Below, one piece after another: positions 22,340-34,382 of a stretch of DNA of 64,000 nt. Position numbers and translations under genes: made by a program. The notes under the pieces are model-generated. The model was not told the origin of the DNA. It worked only from the letters and a program-made list of their open reading frames with translations, and did not search any database. The stretch is from Cycas panzhihuaensis (taxonomy: Eukaryota; Cycadophyta). Each line of letters opens with the position of its first letter. Within the stretch, counting starts at the first letter, position 1. The DNA is taken from contig CM041465.1 in the NCBI GenBank assembly GCA_023213395.1, positions 172,863,741 through 172,927,740 on the forward strand, in the 5' to 3' direction.

Positions 22340-23820
22340 TAGTTATTTGAGGAATTTCACGATGCTTTCACGTGGTGTTATAAGGATCTTAAAGGCATTT
22401 CTCCAAAAATTGGAATGCATCATATTGACCTTATCAAAGGAGCTAAACTAGTAAAGCAAAGACCTTATTGTACGAACATGAGATACAAAGAGAAAGTGAA
22501 AGCAGAATTAGACAAAATGTTGAAAGTCGGGTACATTTACAAAATTGACTACAATGATTGGGCAAGTCCAGTGGTGGTAGTCCCGAAAAAGAATGGGAAA
22601 ATACGAGTTTGTGTGGATTATAGACAACTTAACCGAGTAACAAAGAAGGATCCCTTTCTGCTACCATTCACGAAAGATGCTTTGGAAGTAGTAGGTTAAT
22701 GGATATAATCAGGTCCAGATTGCCTTGGAAGATCAAGCGAAGACGACCTTTGTTATGGAATGGGGAACATATGCATACAAGGTAATGCCTTTTGGCTTTA
22801 CCAATGCCCCAACCACCTTTCAAAGAATCGTTATAAATATTCTTCACAAAATGATTAGAGAAAAAGTGACAATTTTTCTAGATGATTGGACATTGTACAG
22901 ACTCATGAAAAATCATATGGATAATCTAAGGGAAATGCTACAGACGTGTCGAGAAAATAAACTATGTTTAAACCTGGAAAAATGTATCTTTTTGGTACCT
23001 TTTGGAAAATTGTTAGGGCATATCATGAGCCGCGAAGGATTACTAACTGATCCGACTAAGGTGTCAGCAATTCTACACTTTCCAGTACCGATTAGAAGAA
23101 AGCAATTAAAGGGATTCTTGGAATTGAGAGGGTATTACAAGAAATTTATTAGAAGGTATGCATGTATATCGGGACCTTTGAAAAAACTATTGAAAAAAGA
23201 CGTGGATTGGGAATGGAGTATTGAGCAACAACACGCTTTTGAATCATTGAAAAAAACCATCATATCCACACCAATATTAAGATTTTCAAATTGAAAAGAA
23301 AATCTTCCATGTACATGTTGACGCATCGCAATACGCCATTTGATGTATATTAGCACAACCAAGCGATGATAAGGTGGATCACCCTATTTATTTTGCCAGT
23401 CGAAAATTGATAAAGGCCGAACAGAACTATACCACGACAGAAAGGGAAGCGCTTGGAATGGTTTATGCATTACAAAAATTTTGACATTACTTGCTGTCGA
23501 ATCCATTCCTATTTTTTGTGGACCACCAAGCTCTTATGTATCTAGTGAACAAACCTATAATGAAAGGATGAAATAGCAGATGGGTTATGTTATTTCAAGA
23601 GTTTTCATTCAAAATAATGGTGAAACCTAGGAGAGCTCATGTGATATCAGATCAATTATCAAGGATTATCAACGGAGAAAAAGTCACAGGAGTGCTTGAT
23701 GACTTTCTAGATGCAACTGTATTTAGTATAGAGGTGATCCTAGCAGAATGGTACGAAGGAATACTAGAATATTTAGTGACAGGTGAACTACCGCCTCGAC
23801 TGGATAGAATGGAACGATGA
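22340..23820 (+). pseudogene. pol: G0 reverse transcriptase and RNase H
   Basis: 22415-22699 covers the N-terminal fingers (WASPVVVVPKKNGKIRVCVD), and 22725-23294 the palm with MPFGFTNAPTTFQ and the polymerase box FLDDWTLY (FLDD at 22875-22886). RNase H follows at about 23310-23560 with VDASQYAI, a TEREALGMVYALQKF helix and FFVDHQALMYLVNKP, then 23587-23820. A frameshift near 22700, which removes the DLxSGYxQ region, and stops near 23295, 23345, 23484 and 23570 break it. Confidence 0.87.
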
Positions 23821-25000
23821 AACTTCATATGGAAGGTAGAACCGTATCAATTAATTGAAGGGGAATTATATAAATCGGGCCTGATGAAGTGTTACGTCGA
23901 TGCGTGAAACTACATGAAATTAATCAAATCATGGCCCAAGCACACGAGGGAGTACTCAAAGGTCATATCAGAAAGATGGCAACATGGAGGAAAGTGCTAA
24001 CATCAGGTTTTTGATGGCTATTGATGTTCGAGGATATGAAGAAATGGATACAAAAATGTGACTATTTCCAGAGGGTAGGAAAACCTAATCGACAGGATTT
24101 CCAACCTCTCCACCCCATTCTACCCTTGGCACCATTCGAAAAATGAGAACTTGCCTTCATTGGACCAATCAAACCAACTGCCCGACGATCCCAAGCCCGC
24201 TTTATCTTAGTGGCAACAGACCATATGACTAAGTGGGTGGAAGCACGAGCACTCAGAAGAGCCGATTCAGAAAGTACATCCCGATTTCTATAAGAAGTAA
24301 TCATAACACAATTTGGATGTTCATTAGAGATCATAAGTGACCAAGGAGTTCACTTCTAAAATCAAACTATAGATATATTGACATCGACTTTCATGATCAG
24401 TCATCAAAAATCTACACCCTGCTATTCAAGAGCCAACAGATAAGCCAAGAGTTCCAAAAAAATCATTGAAAACTATTTGCAGAAAATCTGTGACGTGGGG
24501 AGATCGAATTGGGTTGAAAAGCTACCATCGGTGTTATGGGCCTTCAAGACGATGTACAAGAGATTGGCAGGACAAACACCATTTCAACTTGTGTATGGGA
24601 TTGAAGCCATTCTTTCGACCTAATTTGAAATCCCAAGTTTAAGGGTGACCATGTAGTGTCAACTAGATAACTTCCATTCCCTACGAAAAAGGTTGGAAGA
24701 ACTAATACGATTGGAGGAGACAAGACACATGGCAAAATGGTTACAAGGCATAGAAAAGAGATGACAAAAGACATTGAACAATCGTCATTTATAAATGCCA
24801 CAATTTAAGGAAGGCGATCAAGTCTTGCTATATGATAGCAAGTTCAAAACACACCCCGAAAAATTGAAGATGCGATGGCTAGGACCATACATTGCCGAAA
24901 AGATATTTGAAAATGGTTCAGTATAACTTCGTGAGATTGATGGACCTTTGTTACCAACCCGAGTAAACAACAGTCGACTGAAACCCTATATCAACTAGGG
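23821..25000 (+). pseudogene. int: G0 integrase
   Basis: Segments readable across frames are the zinc region at about 23930-24080 (AHEGVLKGH, then KCDYFQRVGK, where the second Cys is Phe), the catalytic core at about 24130-24600 (FIGPIKP, ILVATDHMTKWVEA with the first Asp, IISDQGVHF with the second Asp), WAFKTMYKR, and the C-terminal domain FKEGDQVLLYDSKF at about 24795-24835. The frame ends near YIN-stop at 25000. At least ten stops break it. No chromodomain follows. Confidence 0.8.
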
Positions 25001-25859
25001 TATGTTAGCCTACTAGACAAATCAGCTACTTGTGCCATAATGTGTTGCTTGACCTTGAAGGCAAATTAGGTTGCCTTGACATTGAAACGTGATTCAATTC
25101 GGTATGTAAACAAAAAATACAAAAAACAACCGTAACTCATATCATACAAATAAGCAATATGGTAAAGCATGGGGGGAATATACTATCATAAGAAAAATCA
25201 AAGGAAGGTCAAACAAATTGAAAAAAGGACATTAGAAAAATCAAATATTCTATGTATGTACCTATCAAATACACTATACGTACAAAAAAATGTATGTTAC
25301 CAGGTAAGTGACCAAAAATACACACTGAGTACCAAAAAAGTAGAATATCAGGTATGCACAAAGTAAAGTAACCAAAAGACAAAAGCATATTATAATACCT
25401 ATAAGCATTCCTACATAGTAAGCAAACGACAACAAGAGGAGACAACCAAGAATCCGGAGCTAGTAGCAATCCAGTAAGGAGCAAAACCCTCAAGGAAATG
25501 AGGAGTACAAATTGAGGATAGAAATTCAAGTAATTCAACAAAGAACAAGCATCTGTTCCTAAAACGGTACGCACGTAGGGTTCTATATTGTTATTCTCCT
25601 TGTTAATACTTGCATTGCTTCCAAATTTTCCATAGAGTGCCTAGCATTAAGACGACAGGGTGCCAAGAGACATCCTTACCTAGACTGAAGAAAGAATTTG
25701 ACGGATTACCTGCTCCATTTAAAACGAAAGTGAAATAGATAGGTTGGGGAGAATATATATACCTAAGCCCTCTTTACTGGGACTAGGAGTTGACAGAAAA
25801 TATATAGTTGGAGTTAAAGAAAGATTTGAAGAGAATTAAACTAGATGCAAAGACTATAC
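25001..25859. other. G0 spacer between integrase and extra ORF
   Basis: AT-rich sequence without a recognised coding segment. It contains runs of GTATG and GTAC-type motifs similar to those in the G0 LTR but no clear repeat unit. It probably served as the untranslated region between integrase and the extra ORF. Confidence 0.5.
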
Positions 25860-26760
25860 ACATAATCATAGGGCTTCCAAAGGAAGGAGAAGCCCCAATT
25901 GCTACAAAAAGGTCGGAGGTGGACTGAGAAACCTAGCTAAGGGAATTTTGTCAAGAAAACACTCAAATGTTATTAGGAGGGATTCAAGTAGCAGACATCA
26001 AGGATATAAGATTGCAATGGATAGCAAAGGTCATAAATACAAGGTTTTTATCCAAAAGAAAATACACATACATTCCAGGAAGAATGATGCTAGTATTACC
26101 AAGGGTTCGCGACAAGGGGCAACTAAATTGGTCTGAATTTTTGGCTGTGAACATGATACAACAAATAGGAGAAATAATGACACATCCATTCAGATATCCC
26201 TCCCTATTATTAGCTATTTTGATTTATCAATGTCCGGGAATACAACCTCCTCAATCACCCATCCGCCCACATGAACCCTTCATGAAACAATGGGTAAATG
26301 CATTTCCAAAAAATATTCAAGATACGGAAATTAGAAGATGAGTGAAGAAGGAAATGATGAAGATTTTAAAGTGGCTTTAGTAGACTCCAACCACTCCTAT
26401 CCCACATCGTACCAAACAAGCGGTACGAAGAAGTTCTAAGAGGAGATGGGATGAAGACGAACTCGAGAAAGAAATTGAGGCAAAACCCTTATCTGAGGAG
26501 TGGACTGAATTTCCTCCAGCAATGGAGACAGGGGAAACATCATGACAACTAGCTCAAATAGAGGGTAAAACATAAGAAATAATTTGCTTGATCAAGGAAA
26601 TGGAGGAAGAATATAAGGCAGAGATAACTGCTCTACAATAAAAAATCAAGGAAAAGGATGCCATAATTGCAACCCTTACTTAGATTAATGAAGAGAGTTT
26701 GGCCACACGAGACCCAACGATTCAACAAAGGCAACAACAACAATCTTAAAACTAAGAGGG
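25860..26760 (+). pseudogene. G0 extra ORF after integrase
   Basis: The longest open part is 25967-26341 (LSKRKYTYIPGRMMLVLPRV, WSEFLAVNMIQQIGEIM, PSLLLAILIYQCPGIQPP). After stops, a charged tail continues (DEDELEKEIEAKPLSEEW, then MEEEYKAEITAL and KIKEKDAIIATL, heptad-like). The layout of a globular hydrophobic part followed by a coiled coil resembles the extra ORF of G1 and the envelope-like ORF position of Athila elements. No transmembrane anchor is convincing. The polypurine-like run AGAGGGGAAAGGA at 26754-26766 lies about 70 bp before the 3' LTR. Confidence 0.6.
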
Positions 26761-26835
26761 GAAAGGATACGCTCAAAAGTTTTTGAAATTTTGATAAGTA
26801 AGGATGCTCAACCCATTTTGTCGACCCGGGATAGA

Positions 26836-27688
26836 TGTTGGGGTGTATTTTGGCACATAAACTATGGGAAAGATGGAATGAAGTCTTGTATTGACCAGAG
26901 GAATGAAGGTACAGACCATACAAAGGTATGCACAACAAAAAGTAATGAAATACATACTGTTTGAGTACGTATTATAGGTACATACCATTTCGGGTACGCT
27001 AGCAGATAAAACAATACGCATGACCAGAGCAGACTTAAAGGCACCCAAATCTGATGACGTCAACCTAGGCAGAGATATGTACAGACGGGAAAGAGACCAT
27101 TAAAGAGTTTTAATCATGTGATTAAATGAAAGGGTACATTGGTTATAAAAAGGTACGGTTATGACTTTGGGTCATAACCTTTCACTCAAAAGGCATCAAA
27201 ATGAGGTATTTAATAATACCTTGGGAATCAATCCAGCAGTGAGAGCCAAGTATTCAATCCATGAGGCAGTACAGGAGTACAAGTACCAAGGAGGACAGTA
27301 CGGATTGATGACTCAGTAGATGCAATTCATGATACATTCTATTTTAGAATATATGTGATAGAATAGTGTGTATACAGCTGGAATGTGTACATGATACATT
27401 CCATAACTGAATGTATTGATCTTATTGCTTAATAAAGTGAAGAGTTACGTGGAAAATTGTGTATTATGTGTGTCGTAATGACTGCATAAGGAATATATGT
27501 TGATTGGTGTACCGCTGTGCTGAATTCATAATGATGTTGTGATGAATTAAGGATGAATGTATGATGATATTGTGTGCATGGAAACCTTAATAATAGTCAA
27601 TGGAAATATAAGCATGTTAACTGTATCCTAAGCTAGGCCACCAACCAAGTGATCCCTTGACAAGTGCATTTCTCACAAGTGTAGTAAG
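26836..27688 (+). repeat. 3' LTR of G0, first part (split by C1)
   Basis: It starts TGTTGGGGTGTATTTTGGCA and matches 7255 onward up to the C1 insertion. The last 16 bases of this LTR are found at 44684-44699, ending AAGTCAACA. The joined LTR is about 869 bp. The bases GTAAG at 27684-27688 are the left target duplication of C1; the uninterrupted 5' LTR has GTGAG here. Confidence 0.92.
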
Positions 27689-28102
27689 TGTTAAACTTTC
27701 AATATGGAGAGCATTCAACATCAACACCAATGAACAAGATCAATGGACAAAATGGAAATTGTATTACCTCATATCAAGGATGACAACAATGATATACTAT
27801 CACACCATGGTCTCAACAAGAGACTCCACGATGACTCAATATCCCTACTCTACCTCACTCACCTATTTACACATCATAGGTGGGAATATGAAGGTGAGGT
27901 GAGCTGCATATGGGACAGAAACAAAAATCCAGTGACTTTTCACCTACTAATTGACCAATGACCTTTCAACTTCTTAACAATATTATAATATGCAACACCT
28001 AGACCCTAACATAATATTTAGGACTACAATATTATTGACTCTAAGACTAAACTTACACCTAAATACATTCAACATTTACACATTAAACATTGTCTTCTAG
28101 CA
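27689..28102 (-). repeat. 3' LTR of C1 (left copy)
   Basis: The 414-bp LTR pairs with 31915-32162 plus 44519-44678 (408 bp). Shared text includes TGTTAAACTTTCAA, ATGGAGAGCATTCAACATCA and ATACATT[CA]AACATTTACACA. It is the 3' LTR because the element is read on the minus strand. Confidence 0.9.
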
Positions 28103-28115
28103 CCTCCCATTTATG
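28103..28115 (-). other. Polypurine tract of C1
   Basis: On the minus strand CATAAATGGGAGG runs directly into the LTR start TGCTAGAAG. A purine-rich tract at this position fixes the element's direction. Confidence 0.65.
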
Positions 28116-28900
28116 TTTAATGCCAAGACCACAAAAAACTGAATACTAAAGACATCATTACACCTAGTACTAAAGACTGACAACAACATTAACACAAGAC
28201 AAGATATGAGATGTTGTTTGAATTTGTAACGCCTGAGTTTGGGCATCTTCCTGAAGATGATGTCATAGGCTCGATCTTTGTCTGAAATGCAGCAAAGCTT
28301 GTATGTCATGCCTGTTTTGTCATCTTCTACTTCTTGCTTGGTGACTGCTATTATGTCTGACTGTTCTGATTGTAGGTGTGATTCCCTTCCAAGATCCAAA
28401 GATTTGGACTTCAAGATTTCCATGAGAAGAAAGGGATTCTCCTCCAAGTTAGCAGGTGTAATCAACTTCTCAGTCTAATAGATATTCTTTTGAAGAAAAA
28501 TGAGGAGCATTGATTTCTTTCCTAACTCCACAAGTGTAGATGCTTGTCTCGATTCAACAAAATATTTTGTTTTCTCCTCATCACCCAAAAAATCTATTGA
28601 CGTGCGAAATATGATGAGGATTTCTGTTATGATCATATGTACACGCTTCCCGATTATGAATACATGAAGATAGTATATCACCTCAACATGATTGACTTTC
28701 ATGACCAAGTAACCTGCCAGAAATATACAACAACTTTTGTGGACAAGATTCTGATCAAATGACATTCCAACTTTGAAAGAATCTTCCAAGGCTTTTGCTA
28801 GATATACCAATACAATTTGAATTCTTTTAAAGACTGACAAAAAATGCTGCTAAATTGAATGTGATCATACAAAGTTTTATGTATATGCATACAACCATGT
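28116..28900 (-). pseudogene. C1 ORFs of unknown origin after gag
   Basis: Two minus-strand open runs lie between gag and the 3' LTR: 28465-28097 (with EQSDIIAVTKQEVEDDKTGM and ISDKDRAYDIIFRKMPKLRR) and 28840-28475 (with MSVFKRIQIVLVYLAKALED and DFLGDEEKTKYFVESRQAST). I recognise neither. They are not reverse transcriptase, integrase or protease. They could be captured host exon sequence or decayed spacer; both are too short and AT-rich to be sure they ever coded. Confidence 0.35.
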
Positions 28901-29003
28901 GACCTGACATTATTTGGAACCTGGCAATAAATTTATCAACACAAATTAAGGTAATATTACCCAAACTTTCCATCAAGGTAGTTGTGTCTCCATGATGTAC
29001 CAC

Positions 29004-29759
29004 CTATAAAAGATGATGTCTGAAATCACTTTTAAGTTTTTCAACCTCAATCATTTCAGCAATTTTCAATGCAATCTTTCTTGTCAACATGCTGAGGCTC
29101 AAGGTGTTTGGTGAGATAATATCAATCTTCAAATGAAGATCATTAGGCCTATTTTCAAAAATAGGTTCATACAACTCTTTATCCACTTTATGAATGTTAG
29201 ATGAATCTATGAGAGATCTGATCTTACCAAAATCAACCTGATTTTCCCTTTTTGTTTTCCTTTTCAACTTCTTTTTCTGGTTTTTAGTCAGGTTGTTGCA
29301 CATAGGTTGTCCTCCAAGAGTGACCTTTTCTCCTACTTCACCCTTATTATCTACATCACAAAATATGTTTGTTCTTCTTATAGTCTCGTGTACCTCTTCA
29401 GGGTTCTTTTCATACACTTCTTTTAGCAACCTCCAAGCCTATTTAGAAGAATCAGTATTTTGAAGTATACGAGTGAGGAACTGGTAGGAAGGAGGAAGAT
29501 TTTTCTTGTCAAAAGCTGCAAGCATCACATCAATGGTTACTCTGTTCTTTTTCTTGAAATTTTCCTCCCCTTCGTCATCAATCGATGCAAGACCATCAAG
29601 AATAATTTTCCATAACCCCTTAACTTTAAATAGACATTCCATTTTGATTTTCCAAATTTGAAAATTAGCTCCGATATACTTGAGCAAGGCTAAGTTCCTA
29701 CTTGTTATCCAAAATTCATTCTTCTCTAATACAAAAACAATGACATCAATCAACTCCAT
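29004..29759 (-). pseudogene. gag: C1 copia-type gag
   Basis: The first segment, 29759-29439, contains LALLKYIGANFQIWKIKMEC followed by LFKVKGLWKIILDGL, the N-terminal copia gag signature (Trp-Lys-xx-Met-xxx-Leu-xxx-x-Leu-Trp). A stop separates it from 29429-29004 (a Trp-Arg-Leu-Leu-Lys helix start, then LTKNQKKKLKRKTKRE, a basic stretch). No CCHC knuckle is visible. Copia gag forms the virus-like particle in which reverse transcription takes place. The single stop means it may have been intact until fairly recently, but function is doubtful. Confidence 0.65.
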
Positions 29760-31900
29760 GATGTGAGACTGAGTGATGCACTCACTTCAACCTAAAATAA
29801 ATCTTTCAAATCGGCAGTAAATGCCTCCAAAATTTATGCCAAAGCAACCGTCTCTGAAATACGGTTCCAATGCCTTAGACGGTTCGAGAAATGGATGCCT
29901 GGATGCAAAGATGTGAAGTAAAACATGTTGGACCCCTTATTGAAGAACAAATTGTTAAATAGAATAACTCCTTTAGATGTTTAATACTAGGTCATATTAT
30001 GGCTCCATATGACTGAGGGTTTGACCACTAGGGGATTGGATTTCAAGACGAATTTTAATATGCTTAAATTCAATTTTGATAACACAAAAATGATTAAATC
30101 TGCCTTATGCAATTTGAAGTCTGCGAATTCCCAAATGATTTCCAATATAACTAAATTAGTTTGAAACCTTGAAAAAATAAAAACCCTCAAGATCGAACCT
30201 ACGCAGACAAAACTTGTAGGCATTGATAGATTTCGTCTCTGAATGAGGAAGACTTCATTGTGGCTAGAATCGAAAGCTCTATGCATGATCTTCAGTGTTG
30301 ATTTGCGCTCCAAAAGTGTGATCTGTATACTACCTTTGAGAGACACATATATAGGGATTCGCCCCTATGCAGACCCGAGCATCCTCTTTTTTCTCTTCAC
30401 TAAACCCTCTCAACTTCTAGATGATTACATTTGGTAGTGCGGCAACCCTATATTTTGACCTTGAGCGACTAATTGTGGAGGTAGAATTGGGCATTTGCTC
30501 TTTTCTATTTTCTAGTTATGGCTTCATGCAGAGATTTCTCCATTCATGCCTCCAAAGCATGGTGCATTCCACGATTATGTCATCTTCATTTGTGTCATTC
30601 CTTCTCATTCCATGGACAAAGATATTTCCATCGACATAGGGACTCTTCTTATTACAGTTGAGCTTTGGACAAATGGTTAGTCTCTCATCTATTCAGGCGC
30701 TCTCGTCCTCTCTTCGGAAGACGTGTTGTACGAATAAGCAGGCAGGTCTTTTATCTCGTCTGCGGTTGTCTATTGGCGAGTGGTCAGCTGTAGTTTTTTT
30801 TCTTTCTTAACACCCTCCTTCCTTGTTCAATCTCTGTTGACCAGAGTTGCTCCTCTCAGAACTTCTTGGGCAGACTATGCAAGGGTTCAACAAATTGAAT
30901 AGTAGTGTATGATGGTGGAGAACCTCATTTTCTCAAACTTCTGATAATTCACAAGTATTTTCCATTTCAATGAGCTTCTCTTGGCTGCACAATTCAACTT
31001 GCCTTCTCAGATAGGCAATGAGTGATAACTCAAGCAATGCAGATAGGTACAATTGACTGCTTCCTGAAGACTCCAACTCTACAAAAAACTGGGCAGTCGA
31101 ATCTCCACCATAGGTATACGGGTCAGTCTCCCCTCAAATACTTTTCAATGCACAAAGGCAAAATCTTCATGGTCACGCACGGATCTTTTCATTAGGCAAT
31201 CACCAACTTCATAGAAGACACACTGATTCAAGTCTAAATGGGATGATAATTTCTTCTTCTGTGGATAGTTTCTTGCAGCTTATTTCTTAGTCATCATTAC
31301 AACTTTTCCCTCTATGCATGGGCAGACAACAATCTTCCTTTCTTTATGAGCAAATAATCATTCGACAACAAAAAATTTCACTCATGGCAGAATTTTTCAA
31401 AAAAAATGAATTTCATGAACTTTGAGAACTAACTTCTAAATTCACTAGTCTAATTTCTCAACGATTTTCAACACTAACCAAAACCCTTGAAGGTATAGAG
31501 TCAATATTTCAACCAACAATTTAGATTCATAAAAATAAACTCATCACCAATTTCAGATTTCATACATCATCTTTTTTCAGGTTCACAAATTAACCAATTT
31601 CTTCACAGAGTAAAGACTGACCAGCAACATGTTCACACGTCACCCTAAATTTCAATATCATCAACCAAAGACTTCATGAAACCTTGTTTCATAATCTTTG
31701 GTTTATAACAAAATAAGGAAACAGAATTACCAGGTGCAAATTCTAACTCGTATCACCACTTGGCACACCTTGCATAGTGATGGCCTTGGGACTTCACCTT
31801 CCTAATTCAAATCTTCAATTCGACAATCGACTTAATGGAGCCACGTCCTCCCTTATCAAAAAGTTGGTGAACCTGCACAACAACAATCGTAACATGCAAC
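29760..31900 (-). other. C1 leader between primer site and gag
   Basis: A 2.1-kb stretch without a convincing coding frame. On the minus strand AAGGAAGGAGGG then TGTTAAG at 30812 looks like a polypurine tract and LTR start, and CCTATATATGTG near 30350 looks like a TATA box. These hint at an older LTR embedded in the leader, but no partner LTR or end was found. The long leader is typical of non-autonomous large derivatives. Confidence 0.45.
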
Positions 31901-31914
31901 CTGCTCTGATACCG
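31901..31914 (-). other. Primer-binding site of C1, initiator-Met type
   Basis: The plus strand reads CTGCTCTGATACCG, so the minus strand reads CGGTATCAGAGCAG, the initiator tRNA-Met primer site with the first T replaced by C. It abuts the right LTR. Confidence 0.8.
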
Positions 31915-32162
31915 TGTTAAACTTTCAACATGGAGAGCATTCAACATCAACACCAATGAACCAGATCAATGGACAAAATGGAAATTGTACTAACTCGTAT
32001 CAAAGATGACAACAATGACATACTATCACACCATGGTCTCAACAAGAGACTCCATGATGATTCGATATCCCTACTCTACCTCACTCACCTATATATACAT
32101 CATAGGTGGGAATATGAAGGTGAGGTGAGTTGCATGTGGGACAAAAACCCAATGACTTTTCA
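31915..32162 (-). repeat. 5' LTR of C1 (right copy), first part
   Basis: It matches 27689 onward (TGTTAAACTTTCAACATGGA). The G2 insertion splits it at 32162; the rest is 44519-44678 (CCTACTAAATGACCAATAAC to TAACA). TTTCA at 32158-32162 is the left target duplication of G2. Confidence 0.9.
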
Positions 32163-32632
32163 TGAAGCGACACTGTCTTAAGTCTGGCCAACTCCTATAC
32201 AAGGCTGTCGCTAACTTCTAATTGCAGTTTTGGGTGCATCTTTTATCTCTGTGGCTGACTTCTATTATTCTAATTGGTGTGCCTATAAATAGGGACCCTT
32301 GGGGGTCATTTGATCATCATTGTGTGCAGGTATTCCTCTCCAATTTTGGCCTTTGGCAAGTGCAGAATTTCAGCCTTAGGGCTGCATTTTCTGAGTAGGA
32401 TCCCCGCCTCGAAGGGCTCGACGAACTTTACAGGTGTATTGGTACCTTTTCGATCATCTAATTGTATTTTGATCGCAATTTGATTTTAATTTCAGCAGTT
32501 GTACTTTAATTTATATTTGTTATACATCTGATCTGGATATTTTCATACAAGGAAATTTCTATGAGTTATGTTTTCTATAAATTAGCTACGTTTTGCTCCA
32601 TTTTGTATCATTTTGGTGAAAGAATCACTACA
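32163..32632 (+). repeat. 5' LTR of G2
   Basis: The 470-bp LTR pairs with 44065-44513 (449 bp). The 5' copy has about 19 extra bases near 32197-32215 (ACAAGGCTGTCGCTAAC region). A TATAAATA box lies at 32284-32291. The end ACTACA is two bases before the primer site. Confidence 0.93.
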
Positions 32633-32634
32633 AG

Positions 32635-32646
32635 TGGTATCAGAGC
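32635..32646 (+). other. Primer-binding site of G2
   Basis: TGGTATCAGAGC, complementary to the 3' end of plant initiator tRNA-Met, two bases after the 5' LTR. Confidence 0.93.
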
Positions 32647-32779
32647 TTCGTTCCAAAGTGGGAATTTTAAAGGAATTTTTTTCAAAGGGACGGAAATTTT
32701 GACCCACATTCCCACCTGAGAAAGATAGAAAAAATTGAAACAGAACTGAGATCGAGGAAAATCAGAACACCAAATAGAA

Positions 32780-33720
32780 TGCCGAGATCCCAAGAGTCTG
32801 AGGAACAACTCATAGAAATCATGATAATAGTCATGCAAGAATTGATACAATAGATCAAAAACCTCAATGGAAGATTAGAAAGACAAGAAATGATCCAGTC
32901 AAAAGTAGAAAAAAGCTAGGATTCAGATCAAAATATAGACCAAGCAAACCAGGAAGGCAGATTCAAAGAAGGATTCGTTTTTCAACGAAGAAACATGAGA
33001 CCACAAGGAATCCCCACGAACACAAAGATCGCATTGGAGAAATTTGATCCTGGAAAAACGTGGGACATAAGAGCTTGGCTACTTCAGATGAAAACCCACT
33101 TTGCGGTTAAGTAGATGCCAGAGATAGAAATGGTTCCTATCGCCTCCTTACACCTATATGGACAAGCCCTAAATTGGTATTATTGGTGGAAAAAGAATAG
33201 GATCGTAGCAACAAGAATGGAGAAACTTTAGAGTAGCAATTATCAATCAATACGAAGGTTTGTGGGCCATGGATTACTTCGCTCAACTAACAAAACTGCA
33301 GTAAATGGAGTCAGTTCGAGAATATACTGAACAATTCTAGATGCTACAATGCATGATCACATCAAATATCCCTCAGAAATGCCTCAGGGAAACATACATA
33401 AGTGGTCTCAAGGCACCGATAAGATCCGGTGTGCTAGCACAACAACATGGAGCACTGGAAGAAATTATAAAACATGCTAAGTGTGTTGAAGCTGAACTTA
33501 AAGAAACCTGCCCAACTCTTATGCGCAGAATAGAGATGGCACTATCGTCCACCATAAACTGGAACAGATCAGGGGTCAAAGCCGATGCTCCTTTCGCAAT
33601 CAAAAGTACAACAAAAAACCCTACATGTGAGGAACACATAAGGAAGGGCACATGCTTTAAATGCGGAGGAAAATGGAACAGGGAACACCAATGCCGAGGT
33701 AAGAAGGTATTCATGTTAAA
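32780..33720 (+). pseudogene. gag: G2 gag
   Basis: The N-terminal helix part starts near 32780 and is interrupted by TAG at 32851 and 32919. The capsid core at 33020-33230 reads KIALEKFDPGKTWDIRAWL, then SLHLYGQALNWYYWW. A frameshift around 33220-33340 shifts reading to the frame 33341-34126, where TYISGLKAPIRSGVLAQQHG continues the core. The knuckle CFKCGGKWNREHQC at about 33652-33693 is the chromovirus form (CX2C...HxC). Gag packages the element RNA. The frameshift and stops prevent a full product. Confidence 0.8.
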
Positions 33721-34382
33721 TAACAAAGAACTATATATACCAGAACAAACAAAAGAAGAAGCAATACAAGAGCAGGAAGACGACAATGAACAAGCTAAAG
33801 CCAAGCTAGAGGAATTACTGAAAATCGACACTGAGAATGTTCAAATCTCCCTGCAGGCCATAACAAGACATAGTACAACACCCCAAACCTTACAATTTGA
33901 AGGGATGCTGAAAGGTGCTCCAATAGCAGTACTAGTGGATAGCGAAAGTACCCATAACTTCATCAACAAACCAATAGCACAAAAGCTAGGAATAAAGGTG
34001 GAACCGTTGAAGACCTTCCAAGTCTTAATTGCCAATGGGAAGACGACACCCTGCGGAGGATTCTGCAGAAATATCAACTTGAAAATTGGTGAGTACCCCT
34101 TGAATTCCAACATGTTCGCAATGTAGATAGGAGGAGTCAACGTGGTCTTAGGGGTATAGTGGCTATAGACCTTAGGGAATATAGTCACCAACTATATGCT
34201 TAGAGTCATGTGCTTCCGAATAAACGAAACAAAATACATACTATGTGGACTCAAAAATCCACCTACACAGCTAGTATCATCTCATAGAATGGAAAAAATT
34301 ATGCAGAAAAAAGGCACCGACATACATTGTATCATGCCACAAAATTGAAATCTAAGAAATTCCCACAGATATCCACAACATC
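33721..34382 (+). pseudogene. pro: G2 protease
   Basis: The frame after the knuckle holds a Glu-rich linker and then GAPIAVLVDSESTHNFINKP at 33912-33971. The retropepsin motif should be D-S-G; here codon 33944-33946 encodes Glu in place of Gly, which by family knowledge would inactivate it. The flap and second half (KTFQVLIANG, then a broken WL) end in stops at 34124 and after. The element could not have processed its own polyprotein in this state. Confidence 0.8.

Noticed and set aside
25860-26760. Calling the post-integrase ORF of G0 a true envelope gene
   Set aside because: No signal peptide, cleavage site or membrane anchor could be seen; only its position resembles envelope-like ORFs.
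33373-34191. Minus-strand ORFs of 152 and 116 codons
   Set aside because: Antisense shadow of G2 gag and protease.
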